From NCBI GenBank assembly GCA_027946555.1, contig JAPEVC010000121.1, positions 44,051-108,050 of the forward strand: a stretch of DNA of 64,000 nt. The letters are read 5' to 3'. Below are positions 21,832 to 32,672 of the stretch, piece after piece (positions within the stretch are counted from its first letter, which is position 1; each line of letters starts with the position of its first letter). The stretch comes from Gnomoniopsis sp. IMI 355080. Lineage: Eukaryota; Ascomycota; Sordariomycetes; Diaporthales; Gnomoniaceae. Under the pieces are notes generated by a model. It saw nothing but the letters and a program-made list of their open reading frames with translations. It searched no databases and had not been told where the DNA came from. The position numbers and the translations under genes are program-made.

Positions 21832-23254
21832 CGTTCAATTTTCTGACTGGTGATGAATGCAGTTAGTGGGATCAAAGGAATTAACTTGGACGAAACTCCA
21901 GTATAGACGTATCTCTGCGCATTGAGTTGGTGGATACAGTTCTAGACATCAGTCACATATCTTTATATGGAAATTCTTTGTCCTGAGCTTGCAAATTCGG
22001 AATCCGTCAACTGGAATTTGAACAGACGGATTTATTAGACCAATTCCGGTTGAACAATACAGAGTGGCTAAACCGCATTGTCGAATGTCTCACATTGCCC
22101 GACTAGCATCCACGCATCCGGATGTCTTGACCGCATGTAGTGATTACATTCAATACTTGACAACGGGGCCACGTGCTATGGAATGTCTGGAAAAGCCAGA
22201 TCCATGGCCGGACATTTTGCCGAGAACGGACAGGTTGGAGGAAGCATGATGTCTCTCGCCATGTAGAGCACAATGGTTTGCCATGCAGCGTGTGGGGACC
22301 GTCGGCAACCAGTCTGCTAGTCCAGAAGTCTAGCTTACTTGCTAGCAATTAACACACCTACTGTTGTAAGGCGGGCATACGCATCATCCATAATCCAGAT
22401 GTAGCTTCTCATGGTGTGAAGCGAATGAATAGAATGATGCAATCGTGACACACTGCCTTGACTGCTATTATATCACTCGGATTGGGGCTTGAAAACTTGA
22501 TAACCTGGATGTATCTGGATCCAAAGCACTTGGCTAAAAACCATCCAAAACAAGAATCATCTTACAATTGGTCAACCTTTGACGTTTGAAGAGCAGCGGA
22601 TTGAGTGTGGTATGAAATGAATACAACACGCTTCCAAGTCTGAACCTCTAGGCCGTGCAGCATGTTCGCAGCATTAATTTTAATGACTACCTAGGTAGGT
22701 AGGGACATGGTACTGGGACGCAGGCAAGAAGACTGATCTGGACGAGCAAGTACTCAAAATGTTGCCCTTGGAAGTTGAACAGCGTGAATACAGTAGGTAA
22801 ACGGTGCTTTGGGAATTTGCCTGCCATTTGAATTGTGAGCTGAACCGACCTATCAGTATCGCGAACAAAGAGTGCATTAATGCGTTCGAGCGATGAGACA
22901 ATTTTTCCTATGGCATAGTGTACCGTGAAAATGCTTACTGATGGAGTCCTACCAACCTAGGTACCGAGATAGGTATGTGATAGGACACACTGTCTAGGCG
23001 TCTGCTCCAATTCTTTCCCACATTTATTAGCAGTTCTGCTTTCTTCGCGGCATGTGTCACCGCGAGCTGGATATCTTTCTGTATAGACCTCGGGTTTGTG
23101 TCGCATGATATGCCTGGAGCACACTCGTTTATGACTCGTTCCGCGGCGAGACATTATACCCGGTTTTCGCAGCCTCAGGTTCAGAAGCTATGTGATGCTC
23201 CTTCTTTGATCATTTCCCTTGCGTTTAGTATCGGAGTCGTGGACCATGGCGCCC
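21832..23254. other. 1.4-kb intergenic stretch
   Basis: Contains TACCTAGGTAGGTA at 22688 and ACCTAGGTAC at 22955. No supported gene. Confidence 0.55.
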
Positions 23255-25362
23255 CTAGTGGGCTGGTAGGCCATGTTGTGGCAGCGAGAGTATCGACCTT
23301 GCATCGTCACTATGTTGAACTGTGCATACTGATACAGTTATATTCTGTTCCCCAATGTTTTCGTGCGACCGCGGCAAACTCCGCGCTGGCCCACCGGTGA
23401 TGTGTGTAATGACCTCGCCCCTAAAGGATTGGGAATCAGAGATAGTGGTGCTGTTGCTTCCTTCGACGCTGCCAGCATCCGTGCTGCTGTTAATAGTCGG
23501 AAGGGAACTGGCAACGTGAAGTTCTCCCCCGGGCATGACACTCCTAACATCCGAGGGGGGCCGCCTTTGATCCTCAGATATCGTTGGTTCTTGTAGTGCT
23601 TTGAGCATAGCACTGTCGCTCTGTTCTTCTTCTACCTCTGCATTGGAGTCCATAGGGCTGACACTGAGAGTCCAAGAATTGGAGGGCAGAGGAGGTAGCA
23701 ACTTTTCGACCATGTTCGAGTGACTTTTACGGCCCCACGTGTTTCTGGATTGCTTCCTTCGTTCTGACATGAGAGACTCGTGACATTCCATGCAGAATAT
23801 TCCCTTTGATGTTCTGGCATATCGCAGATTCTCAATTTTACTCTTACAATTGCTGCACGAGAAACAAGCATGGCAGAAAGTTTGATCCGAGGTCAGTATC
23901 GCCAACTCCTCGATTTTGATGCCGCAGACGTCGCAACTATAAGTGCAATTATTGCAAATAATGGAGCCGTCGCCATGGAGGAGGAGGTTCGAGTCCGGAT
24001 CAAGAAGTGTGGCGCACGTGTTGCAGCGGAAACATTCAAGATGCCAATGATTTCCACCTACAAAGGGGTGATTAGTAGTTCCCCGACGTAAAAGCGACAA
24101 GGAAATAAATACCAATTTCATAAGCCTTGCCGTCCTCAAGCACCTGTAGTTATCAATATGTACCCATCTTAAACTTAGACTTTCGATCACGTAGAGAGCT
24201 TACCTCTCCGCAACTTTTACAAGGAAAGAATCCTTCCATTTCAGTCGAAATGAAGCAGTCGGAACCAGAATGATCTGTCAGCAACGTAGGCTGGCCCTTG
24301 AGAGGAGTCTCTGGCATGCTGCCCTGGTGTCTTCGTTCTGTTGTAGATGAAATGTCTTCTGACTTCAGTCGGTCAGGATTGTCTGAATCGAATGCCACTG
24401 ATTCGACGATCCGCATTGGTTTATTATCCACTTGATAATGAACTGGATTTGAAATATCGAGTGTTGTGATGGGCATAGCGATGACCGACTTAATGGAGAC
24501 GTCTGCCAAGCTCACGCTAGAGAAGATCGACCACGCATGGGACCTCTGGGCGGAGCTGATAAAGGAAACGTCGCACTCGTTCCGTTCGTTACGTTTATAA
24601 ACCCAAGTCGTTTCGAGGATCCTTTCAAAAGCAAATTTCAGCACGCCATTCGTGACACCTCGAATAGTATCACGCCGGTCGACTCCTGTGATTGTTGATG
24701 CATCGTCGTCCATGGTGCCAAGCAGACATCGTGTGATCGTGCTTTGGGCATCGAAGGAATCGTTCATCTGTCCCATCATCTCCTTCAATTTCTGATTGTC
24801 GACAAGGACTTGCTCTACCATGAGTTGAAGACGCTGTTGGCTTTCTGAAGCTTCAAGGTCGGACTCGCTGCCAAGCTCGATCAGCTCATAGCCATATGTT
24901 ACAAATACCAAAACTCAAGACTTCACCTTCCAAGGAGACTTACCATTGCAGGATCTGACACATAACTGTGAGAGAGGCCTTGTGCCGCTGAACTTTGGCC
25001 ACGTGCTCTTCGATCTGCTTCGAGTACGCAAACCACAAGATTGCTGCTCGCACTCTCGTCAACGTCGCGAGGTCTCTCACAAAGTTCTCAAAACCGTCGA
25101 AGCTGAGCACAGCATCGCTAATAGTGGCAATAAGATCATCAATGCATATGAGTTTCTTGCGCTGCTCAGTGAGTTGGTCGAGACGGTCCAGGTATCGCTG
25201 TAGAGAACCAAGGGCTAGCTTGAAATGCTTCACCTCAATCTGGGCCTGGGAAATAGTGGATGGTGCTTTGGATCTGCTGTGTATGAACGCCAAGAGACTG
25301 TATATCTGCTGGGCTGCACCCATCAGCCCAGCAATGGATGCCGCAAGACTGAGCGGGTCCAT
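23255..25362 (-). CDS. STAND-type N-terminal helical domain fused to tandem LIM domains
   Basis: Four exons on the minus strand: 25362-24944, 24867-24204, 24143-24113 and 24057-23255, giving 638 aa. The introns are 76, 60 and 55 nt and all phases agree. The start MDPLSLAASIAGLMGAAQQI is the signature N-terminus of fungal STAND/ankyrin proteins (Helo-like/fungal N domain). It is followed by the usual helices and a segment ending SFDAQSTITRCLLG. The 31-nt third exon and exon 4 complete LIM 1: CKSC, then HLEC-FRC-NTC, then CNNC. LIM 2 has CDVC, then CHACFSCSNC, then CMEC; Cys replaces the usual His at one ligand. The last ~170 residues are Ser-rich. LIM domains mediate protein contacts, often at polarity or cytoskeletal sites. 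The role of this fusion is unknown. Confidence 0.83.
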
Positions 25363-26672
25363 TATATTGTTGCAAAAAAAGTGAACAAGGAAAACCCCGA
25401 AAAAATTTGAGATTTGGACAGAGACTGGGATTTTGCTGACATCTGTTGAGCAGTAGGAGGCGCTCTCACCCCAATACATTCCCACGTCCAGCTGAAATTG
25501 CTAAGGCGCGAAACTGCAAACCTCATTGGACTAGCCAGGGGCGGAGCACTCACACGATATGCAGGCCGACTGCAGACCTATAGGTAAGCCTTGAGCAGGC
25601 AGATCCGATTGTGTCATAAATGCAGTTGCAAGACTTCTGACACCCCGCTAGATACATAGGTAGCCAATTTCATTACTAGTAGACCTTTGATACGGGGTGT
25701 ATGCTACATACATCTTAGCCTTTCCCTTCTATAACCGCGGGTGGCAGATAAAGCGGTATAACCCGGCGGGTGTCAAAGTCACCGTGGTGGAGATACCGTA
25801 TAAGCCGGAGAGGTTCGAACCGCGGCGCGGGCCGAACACGGCGGACCATATGGATATTCTACACAACTGCTGTGCCGCAGATTGCAACACACAACGTGAA
25901 AATTGTCCTGGAGCTACGTATCTCTAAGTACTGTGGCGTCCTTGGCAACCATAACTGTGCCGCATCTCGTCACATGCAGGAGAAAACGCGTTGCAAGCTC
26001 GTACATTTACCTGTACCCCTATGCCCAGATGCCAGGCTGCCAGGGTCTCTAACGGCAGGTTGCAACATATTCACCTGGGTTTGTTGGTGTGGCAGGTATC
26101 TCCCTGCTTAAAAATCTACAGTACAGGACATATTGCGAGTTCGTGAGGGATATTTGGAGTCTCGACTCTCATCAGATCTTCTCGTGGGGGCCCTCACACC
26201 GGCACGCCTTCCGCTCCCACGCTAGGAGTGGCACAGCGCCGCAAGCCGTTTGTTGATCTCGCAATTCTCTCCCGGAGGGTCGTTGGTCGAGTTTGCCTCG
26301 TTCTCATCAATCTGCCCCCGTGCCGAACGCAATTGTGACATCGCCTCTCCTGAGTCCTGACCGTGCCATCTCGCGCCCCTCAGCGTCAGCACGAACTATC
26401 CGACAGCTCACATCATATACTTCTTGTACTCCTTGTCTCCGGAGCTCTTCGTTGGACCCAGTCTGCTTGCAAGAGTTGCGAACAGGCCAACATCTCTCCT
26501 AACACGATCCTGCGAGCGTTTCCCTGCCACTGAGGACTCGACTGATCAGAACCTAGACACTACGTAAGTATGTGACAAAATCAAGGAATTCTTGTGTCTT
26601 TGTGACCTAAATGCCAACTCTTTGATATTGTCCGGCAACAGAAACAACATCGCAACACACACTCCTTCAACC
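25363..26672. other. 1.3-kb intergenic stretch, partly GC-rich
   Basis: Divergent promoter region between the LIM gene and the P450. A plus-strand open frame at 25697-25927 looks mildly protein-like (RYNPAGVKVTVVEIPYKP) but has no flanking exons I can support. Confidence 0.5.
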
Positions 26673-28438
26673 ATGTCGGCTATTCTCAACCCGGCTTTCG
26701 ACCCTGCGAGAGCTCTCCTTTGGCTCTGTGCCGTCGTGCCTGTCTTGGTTCGTCTGTTCACTTTTCTGCTTTTTGGAGGCTTCATATATCTAGAGCCGAC
26801 TCGCTAAATCACGGCCCAGATTATCGCAAACGCTCTTTGGAACGTGTACGGGCATCCTCTGAGGCATGTGCCAGGGCCTTTCTGGGCTAGAGCAAGCGGC
26901 ATACCGTCATTTTACTACACCGCCCGCGGCAAACGCCATATTTGGCTGTGGCAGTTGTTCCAGATCTACGGCAAGAGAATCCGCGTTGCACCTGATTTGA
27001 TTCTCTTTTGTGACCCACAGGCGCACGCAGCAATTTATGGCATGAGATCCAATGTTCGACGAAGCACATTCTACGTGGGGCTGACGAAGAACATTCGCGA
27101 GAAAACGACTGTCAACACCATAGATCCCGCGGAGCACGCCGTAAGACGCAAGATGCTCAACAGATATTTCACTGATGGCTCAGTGACTGCTGTCTCCGCC
27201 TTTGTGAGCCGGCACGTTGACCGTTGGCACCAAATCCTGTTGGATGAGCATGACAGCACAACGGAGTGGTCCACCTCGTCGGATCTTGGGGAGAAGATGG
27301 ATCATCTGGTTTTTGACATTATGGGTGATATTTGCTTTGGAAGATCATTCAATATCAAAGAGCCTGGTAATAACCCTCTCAGAGAAGTGCCTCACAATAT
27401 CATCAAATACCTCCAATTCTACTATCCAGTCAGTACAACTCCTCCCCTCGTGGTCAAAGTGTAGACTTTGAGATAGGTTGCTGATTATGGATGAAGATGT
27501 GTCGCTCGCCTCTCCTCAGCACCATCATTTGGTTGAAGCCTCGTGGCTTAGACCGACTCATGGAGCTCGTCACTCCGCCACCTGTGCAACAGTTTAATGC
27601 CTTCGTGTTTGACAACGTCAGGAAACGTCTCGAGTTATACAAGAAGCAGGAGGTTCTTCCTGAGCAAGAACGTCGTCAAGATATGTTCTATTTCTTATGC
27701 AAAGCTCAAGACTCTAGCACAGGAGAGCCCGCCTACACCGAGGATGAACTTCGCGCAGAAGCTACTTTGTTCATCATCGCTGGGTCTGACACTACGACTG
27801 CTAGTCTTGCTAGTGTCTTCTGGTATTTGATCAGGGCGCCAAGATGTCATCGGAAACTTGTGGATGAGTTGCGAACGACATTCAAGTCAGCAGAAGATGT
27901 TGTTCACGGGCCTCAACTTGCAGGTTGTATATATCTTCGGGCATGTATCGATGAGGCAATGCGTCTTGTGCCCCCTGGGCCATGTGAGCCTCCCCGAGAG
28001 GTCCTCGCCGGAGGACTCAACGTTCTGGACTCTCACTACCCCGAAGGGACCATAGTTGGCACCGCTCCTTGGTGCGACTCCCTCAATGTGGAAGTTTACG
28101 GAGATCCGGGGGTTTTCCGACCTGAGCGCTGGATCGCTGATGAGGCCGCCGGAGTCACCAAGGAGATGGTAGCTGAGATTCGGTCCAATTTTCACCCCTT
28201 TCTGACTGGCCCAGGCAGCTGTGCTGGGAAGAACATAGCACTCGCGGAAATCCTGATCATTGTCGCCAAGACACTGCTCCAATTCGAGTTGAGGAAAACG
28301 CCTGGGTCGACCTTGGGGGAAGGCAGCCCTGAGTTGGGCTGGGGTGAAAGGGAGAAGAACCTATTTCAAATAGGAGATGCTTATGTTTCACTCAAACATG
28401 GGCCGGAAGTCCAGTTCAGGAAGAGGACTGCTTCCTAG
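26673..28438 (+). CDS. Cytochrome P450 monooxygenase
   Basis: Three exons: 26673-26747, 26820-27428 and 27497-28438, giving 541 aa. Intron 1 (72 nt) removes an in-frame TAA at 26805-26807 and has a GCTAAAT branch site. Intron 2 (68 nt) has GCTGAT. The spliced protein starts with a membrane anchor (LLWLCAVVPVL...) followed by the proline-rich hinge HVPGPFWARASG. The I-helix motif AGSDTT lies at 324-329, ExxR (EAMR) at 381-384, and FRPERW near 435. The heme loop FLTGPGSCAG places the heme Cys near 470. It should be an ER-bound class II enzyme needing P450 reductase. The substrate is unknown; the overall style is that of fungal benzoate/secondary-metabolite P450s. Confidence 0.9.
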
Positions 28439-29237
28439 AGAAGTATGATAGCACATCGTTTGGCAGGAGATGGAATGGTGTTCGGAATTTAGCACCGCTC
28501 ACCTGGGCAGGCACATATGATCAGGAACTGGAATGGACTGAAGATAGAACTGGCATGATTGAAGCACTAGTTCCACAATTTGCTGTGGCGAACTTTAACC
28601 TCAGAACTCTTCTCATTTCTTTTAGCATGACCACCTTGGGCAAGCTATCTCTTTTTTTTATGCTCAAATGAGTAAGAATGAGCATTTCAGTTAGCTTCGG
28701 TATGTCCACAAGAGCATCGATCGACCGACCTGGCTTAGATATGACGTGGGGAACATTGAATAGGCAACTAACACAACTCGTGCCCTATCTCCTGGAAAGA
28801 CACAGACGGAAATTCAACATGATTTGGACCAGGACGCCCACTTGGACCCCTCCATGTCCGAGGTTTGGTTTGGTTTGGCTTGATTTATTTCGTGGGACAT
28901 CCCTTGCTAGGGCAACCCACGCCTTCCAGAGCCACTCTATTAGAGGGGTGTCGAGGATTCTGAAAATAAGTACAACAAGCCGCTCACGTGTCAGACCACG
29001 CTATTGCGATATACAGGCCTTCCAGCTCGCCCTCGCCGTACTTGAGATTTAATGAGATTACCCTACTCTATCACCTTGAACAAATTTTCGTGAAAAGGTG
29101 ACTCTTCTCCACCATTCTTAACCACTTGTCCACACTTGATGCTGTGACATTGATGACTTCGGACGGCGACCTAAAATGTGCCTCCAGCGAACAGTTCGTG
29201 ATTTGCCTGGCCACAACACGCAACCTGGACTAGCCAA
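28439..29237. other. 800-bp intergenic stretch
   Basis: Convergent region between the P450 and the DUF829 gene. It includes a short GGTTT repeat near 28861-28878. Nothing else recognised. Confidence 0.5.
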
Positions 29238-30207
29238 TCACCCTTCTACTGTCCTCTTGACAATCTCCCAATACCGACTCTCATCCTTTCTTACATGGGC
29301 AACGTGTGCCGAGCCTTCGTACTTCTCCAACGCCACAGAGAAACCTTTACTCTTAGCTTCGGCTGCATGTCTCTCGACGTCTCCGGAGTCGGTCAAGACA
29401 TCAGTGGGGGTATAAATGTACGCCCTTCGTATCTCATTCTCGGCCGTGTTGCCCGCGTTGTAATTATGGCAGTTGTACCAGTCGGCCAACGAGTTGGGCA
29501 AGATACCTAGCGTCATCGAAAACGTCCAGAAAACGGCGAAGGCGTAGAGGAAGGGTGCAGCAATTTGTCGCTGGAAGGACGAGAGGCCAGCGCTGAGGAA
29601 AGCTACGGCGCCCGAGATATGGAAGAGGCCTGGGTTCGAATCGAAAATAGTGGCGTGCATAGGGAGGCGCTTATCATCGTTAGGACCCGCCGTGGCAGCG
29701 TACTGGTGGTAGAGGTTCGCGATACTAGATGAGCCGCCGTTGGAAAATATGTGGATAAGCAGCGGTGGCGTGGGAGACTGCTGTACCGGTGTCGGAAAGG
29801 CGGCGCGAACAACGGCAGCAGCACGTTTCCTACATCAAGTCGATGTCAGAATGTACCCAATCAATGTAAAGTGTGATCGCATGGAGAAGCGCGAACAGTA
29901 CAAAGAACACTCAAGAGGGGTAAGATTGGACATCGCGAGTAACATACATGGCAGGACCGATCTTTGCCGGTCGGAAAATGCAACTCATGGTGCTTCTGAG
30001 AAGCATAATCTGCGCAGCTGGATACATGGCCTGGTATTTGGCCACGTACTTGGCGATGTGGGCATCTTTCGCATCAGTCCAACTGGAGACGATTATGAGA
30101 CGTGGTTGCTGGTCTTTGCTGCCTGTACTCGAAGTGTCTGTCGGCCGATAGACGGACACGAGCGGGTCAAGCTTCTCCATGAAGGAGAGCGGCCTTGCTG
30201 CAGACAT
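29238..30207 (-). CDS. TMEM53/DUF829-type alpha/beta hydrolase-like protein
   Basis: Two exons, 30207-29948 and 29829-29238 (118-nt intron GTATGT...TGTAG), 283 aa. The start at 30207 has a CACCATGTCT context; an upstream in-frame ATG at 30252 is less likely. The order of motifs fits DUF829 (TMEM53-like): PRLIIVSSWTDA near the N-terminus, then HIFSNGGSSSIANLY (probable nucleophile Ser in the FSNGG elbow). It continues with YTPTDVLT (probable acid) and SAHVAHVRKD (probable His) near the C-terminus. A hydrophobic stretch in the middle may be a membrane anchor. In animals TMEM53 is a nuclear-envelope protein; fungal members are uncharacterised, so the catalytic residues are inferred. Confidence 0.82.
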
Positions 30208-30617
30208 GGTGCTCAGAAGATTCCGATTGACAGATGGCAGGACGGTAATCAAAGCTTTGCCTCCTGTTCTTGAGCTTGCAAAGGAAGAAGAGAGCTCTAG
30301 AGGTTGAGTCTGGGCTAAATCTTACCTCAGTCTCGGAAGGAGCGTCGTAAGCGCTAAAAGTCAGCGTACTACTATAAAAGGTCATCTAGGGTATAATTTC
30401 ACTTGGATTCTTGACTGGTACTTGGGTTGTATACCACATGCGTAGCCCTGCAAGGTTTCAGCCCTAACGCCCAACAGGCTGACAGGTGGGGTCGCGGGCC
30501 AATATTGAGCTGTACGTCTTCGTGTCCACGTTCTCTTCCAATCTAGGAAATCGATGATAATCTCGCACATAATTCCCAAACGCACGGAAAATCCAGCCAC
30601 CCCATCTCACAGCCAAC
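30208..30617. other. Intergenic spacer
   Basis: 410 bp between the DUF829 gene start and the oxygenase stop. It serves as the promoter of the DUF829 gene. Confidence 0.5.
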
Positions 30618-32024
30618 TCACGCCCTCACATTAATCCGTTTCTGAATCCCGACATTGATCTCCCTCGGGCGGAGCTCGCTCATGTTGAGCCTCTCACCCG
30701 GCTTCGTGGGCTTGTTGAAGAGGGACGAGTTGTCGATGGTCATGTACGGTGCCCACAGCACATTCCGCGTGTCGCTTTCCCACGGTCCAAGGTTGTCTTC
30801 GGTGCCTGGGAGCGGCTTTGTCCGCTGGTACGGCGCAGGCTCGAGGACCACCATGCGGGTCTCGACGCTCTGTCGGAGGGGGCAGCCTTCACGCGCGTCC
30901 GAGTTTCGGAAGGCGGCGTGGACAGTGCCTGTCAAATGGGGTTTAGCTACCTCTTGTTATGCGCTTTTTGTTTTTTTTATGTTGCGCAAAGATTCATGGG
31001 AAGGCTGAAAAAGGGGGCCAGCAAACTTACGGTTGAACTGGTCCTCACCCTCGGGCGGGTGCGAATCCCATTGGGTGAAAAGAATGACCTCGTCAGGAGT
31101 CTGGTTGCTCATCCAGTACCAGCGAGTCTCCGGATTATAATGGATGTAATCCACAAGCGTCCGGGTGCCTGTCGTCGGGAATTCTTTGACTTCGGCGACT
31201 GGTGCAACGCAACTGACGGCCTCGACCCACGCTATGTCCTTTGGGTCGAAGGACCTGACATCCATGATCGCGAGGGGGAAGTCCTCCGCATGATTGACAA
31301 GGGGTCGCCACACGCTACGTTCCAAAGAAAATCAAGCGTTAGTCTTTGTTTGATTTGCCTACGCACATGAAGCTGAGAAAGCAGGTGGTTTGTATCTTAT
31401 CAACATTCGTTGGGGCCGCACTTACTTGACGACCCTGCAGCGATACTTGCCGGATAGCACAAGCTCACGCTCCTCTTTCGTCAGGATTGGCGACAGGTTG
31501 TTTGGCCAGGCTGAGTGCTCCGGCAAGTCGCAGTGAGCCTTGTAGCTTGGGGGAGACTGTTCTGGGCCTCGCCTCTGTAGGATGCAAAACATCGTCAGTC
31601 TCACGGCATTCACCAATGTGCCTCTCCGTGTAGATAGACGGGAGGAGGAGAGGAAGGATTGGGTTGGATGAAGAAACAGAAAAGTGAAAACGGAGGCGCA
31701 TACCTTGAGTGCGTAAGGGAAGACAGTCTCGGCGCCGAGGAACTCTTTTGTCAGGGCTGTTACTTCGGCCCAATATGCCTGCTGGTCGTTGTTGTTGACC
31801 AGAGCATCCGCCGCAGTGGACTTGTGCTTGATGTACTGGAAACCCTCTTTTTCAAGCGTGGGCACGGCGTCGTCTGCAAGCGTGCGCACATCAACCAAAT
31901 TCGGAAGTTGCTTCTCCTTGAAGGTCATGTTGTCGAGACCAATAGACAATCCCGGATGTGTCAAGTAAGGCCTGTCGGTCTCGAGGTTGGGGGTGCGCTC
32001 CAAGAATTCGCTGTAGGCGGGCAT
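30618..32024 (-). CDS. CmcJ/AsaB-like putative non-haem iron oxygenase (GA4-desaturase family)
   Basis: Four exons: 32024-31704, 31574-31426, 31314-31031 and 30928-30618 (introns 129, 111 and 102 nt), 354 aa, with consistent phases. Family landmarks are recognisable in order: GFQYIKHKSTAADAL, then KAHCDLPEHSAW (HxD, candidate iron ligands), then NVWRPLVNHAEDFPLA formed across a junction. These are followed by DVRSFDPKDIAWVEAV, RWYWMSNQTPDEVILFTQWD, and VHAAFRNSDA...VETRMVVLEP (candidate distal His and the 2-oxoglutarate-binding Arg). This is the hydroxylase/desaturase family that includes AsaB and GA4-desaturase-like proteins, often in secondary-metabolite clusters. Substrate and metal ligands are inference. 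Confidence 0.83.
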
Positions 32025-32672
32025 GATTGCGACTGTGCTTAGGGTTAGTTAATTTACGCACTTTGATGTAGGTAGGATAGAAGACAATGTCGACTGCAGA
32101 CAAAGGATAACCCGGGTGGGATGCTTCGAATTCCACGAGATAGGCTCCATCGCAAGTACCTAGGTATTTATACTGCTTCGAAGTTCCCCCACATGCGTGC
32201 CTAGGTAACATTGAATGTCGCCCGAATACGATTTATAAAACAAGCTCCCGAGCCTACCAATTCCAATATCCAGCGTCGTCCCAAAGACGACTCTCAATTT
32301 TGACTTTGATCCCGAAAGTATATGCACTGCGTTCGTCCATACGCCAGGGAGCTGGTCCGTACTCGGCTTCGCGTTCGCCCGTGTTGCATACCTAGGTATG
32401 ATGCGGTTTTGGGTGCGAGGAAATGGTTACACTGAAGATCCAGAATAATCAAAAGTTAAATCTGATTGAGCCCAGGAACGATGTGATGTCGCCGTGAACT
32501 AACCTAGCTTGGCACTTACAAACAAACCCTACGGGAAACTCAAGATATTAGAATTGTGCCACAATCGCACAACTCGTTGGTTTGACATAAATGGGTTCAA
32601 ATCCAAACCAGAACTCGGGATCACGGGCACCATGAAGCCTCACTATTCTTTCAGAAGAAGTGACCCGACAAA
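32025..32672. other. 650-bp intergenic stretch with three CCTAGGTA motifs
   Basis: TACCTAGGTA at 32157, CCTAGGTAA at 32200 and ATACCTAGGTAT at 32388, all within about 240 bp upstream of the oxygenase gene. Confidence 0.6.

Noticed and set aside
25806..25826. GGTTCGAAC, a B-box-like sequence suggesting a tRNA
   Set aside because: No A-box at the right distance and no cloverleaf can be folded around it by eye.
25697..25927. Plus-strand open frame with RYNPAGVKVTVVEIPYKP
   Set aside because: Looks slightly protein-like but has no domain, no flanking exon and no start context; may be chance in GC-rich DNA.
28678..29052. 124-aa plus-strand open frame between the P450 and the DUF829 gene
   Set aside because: No motif, signal peptide or neighbouring exon supports it.
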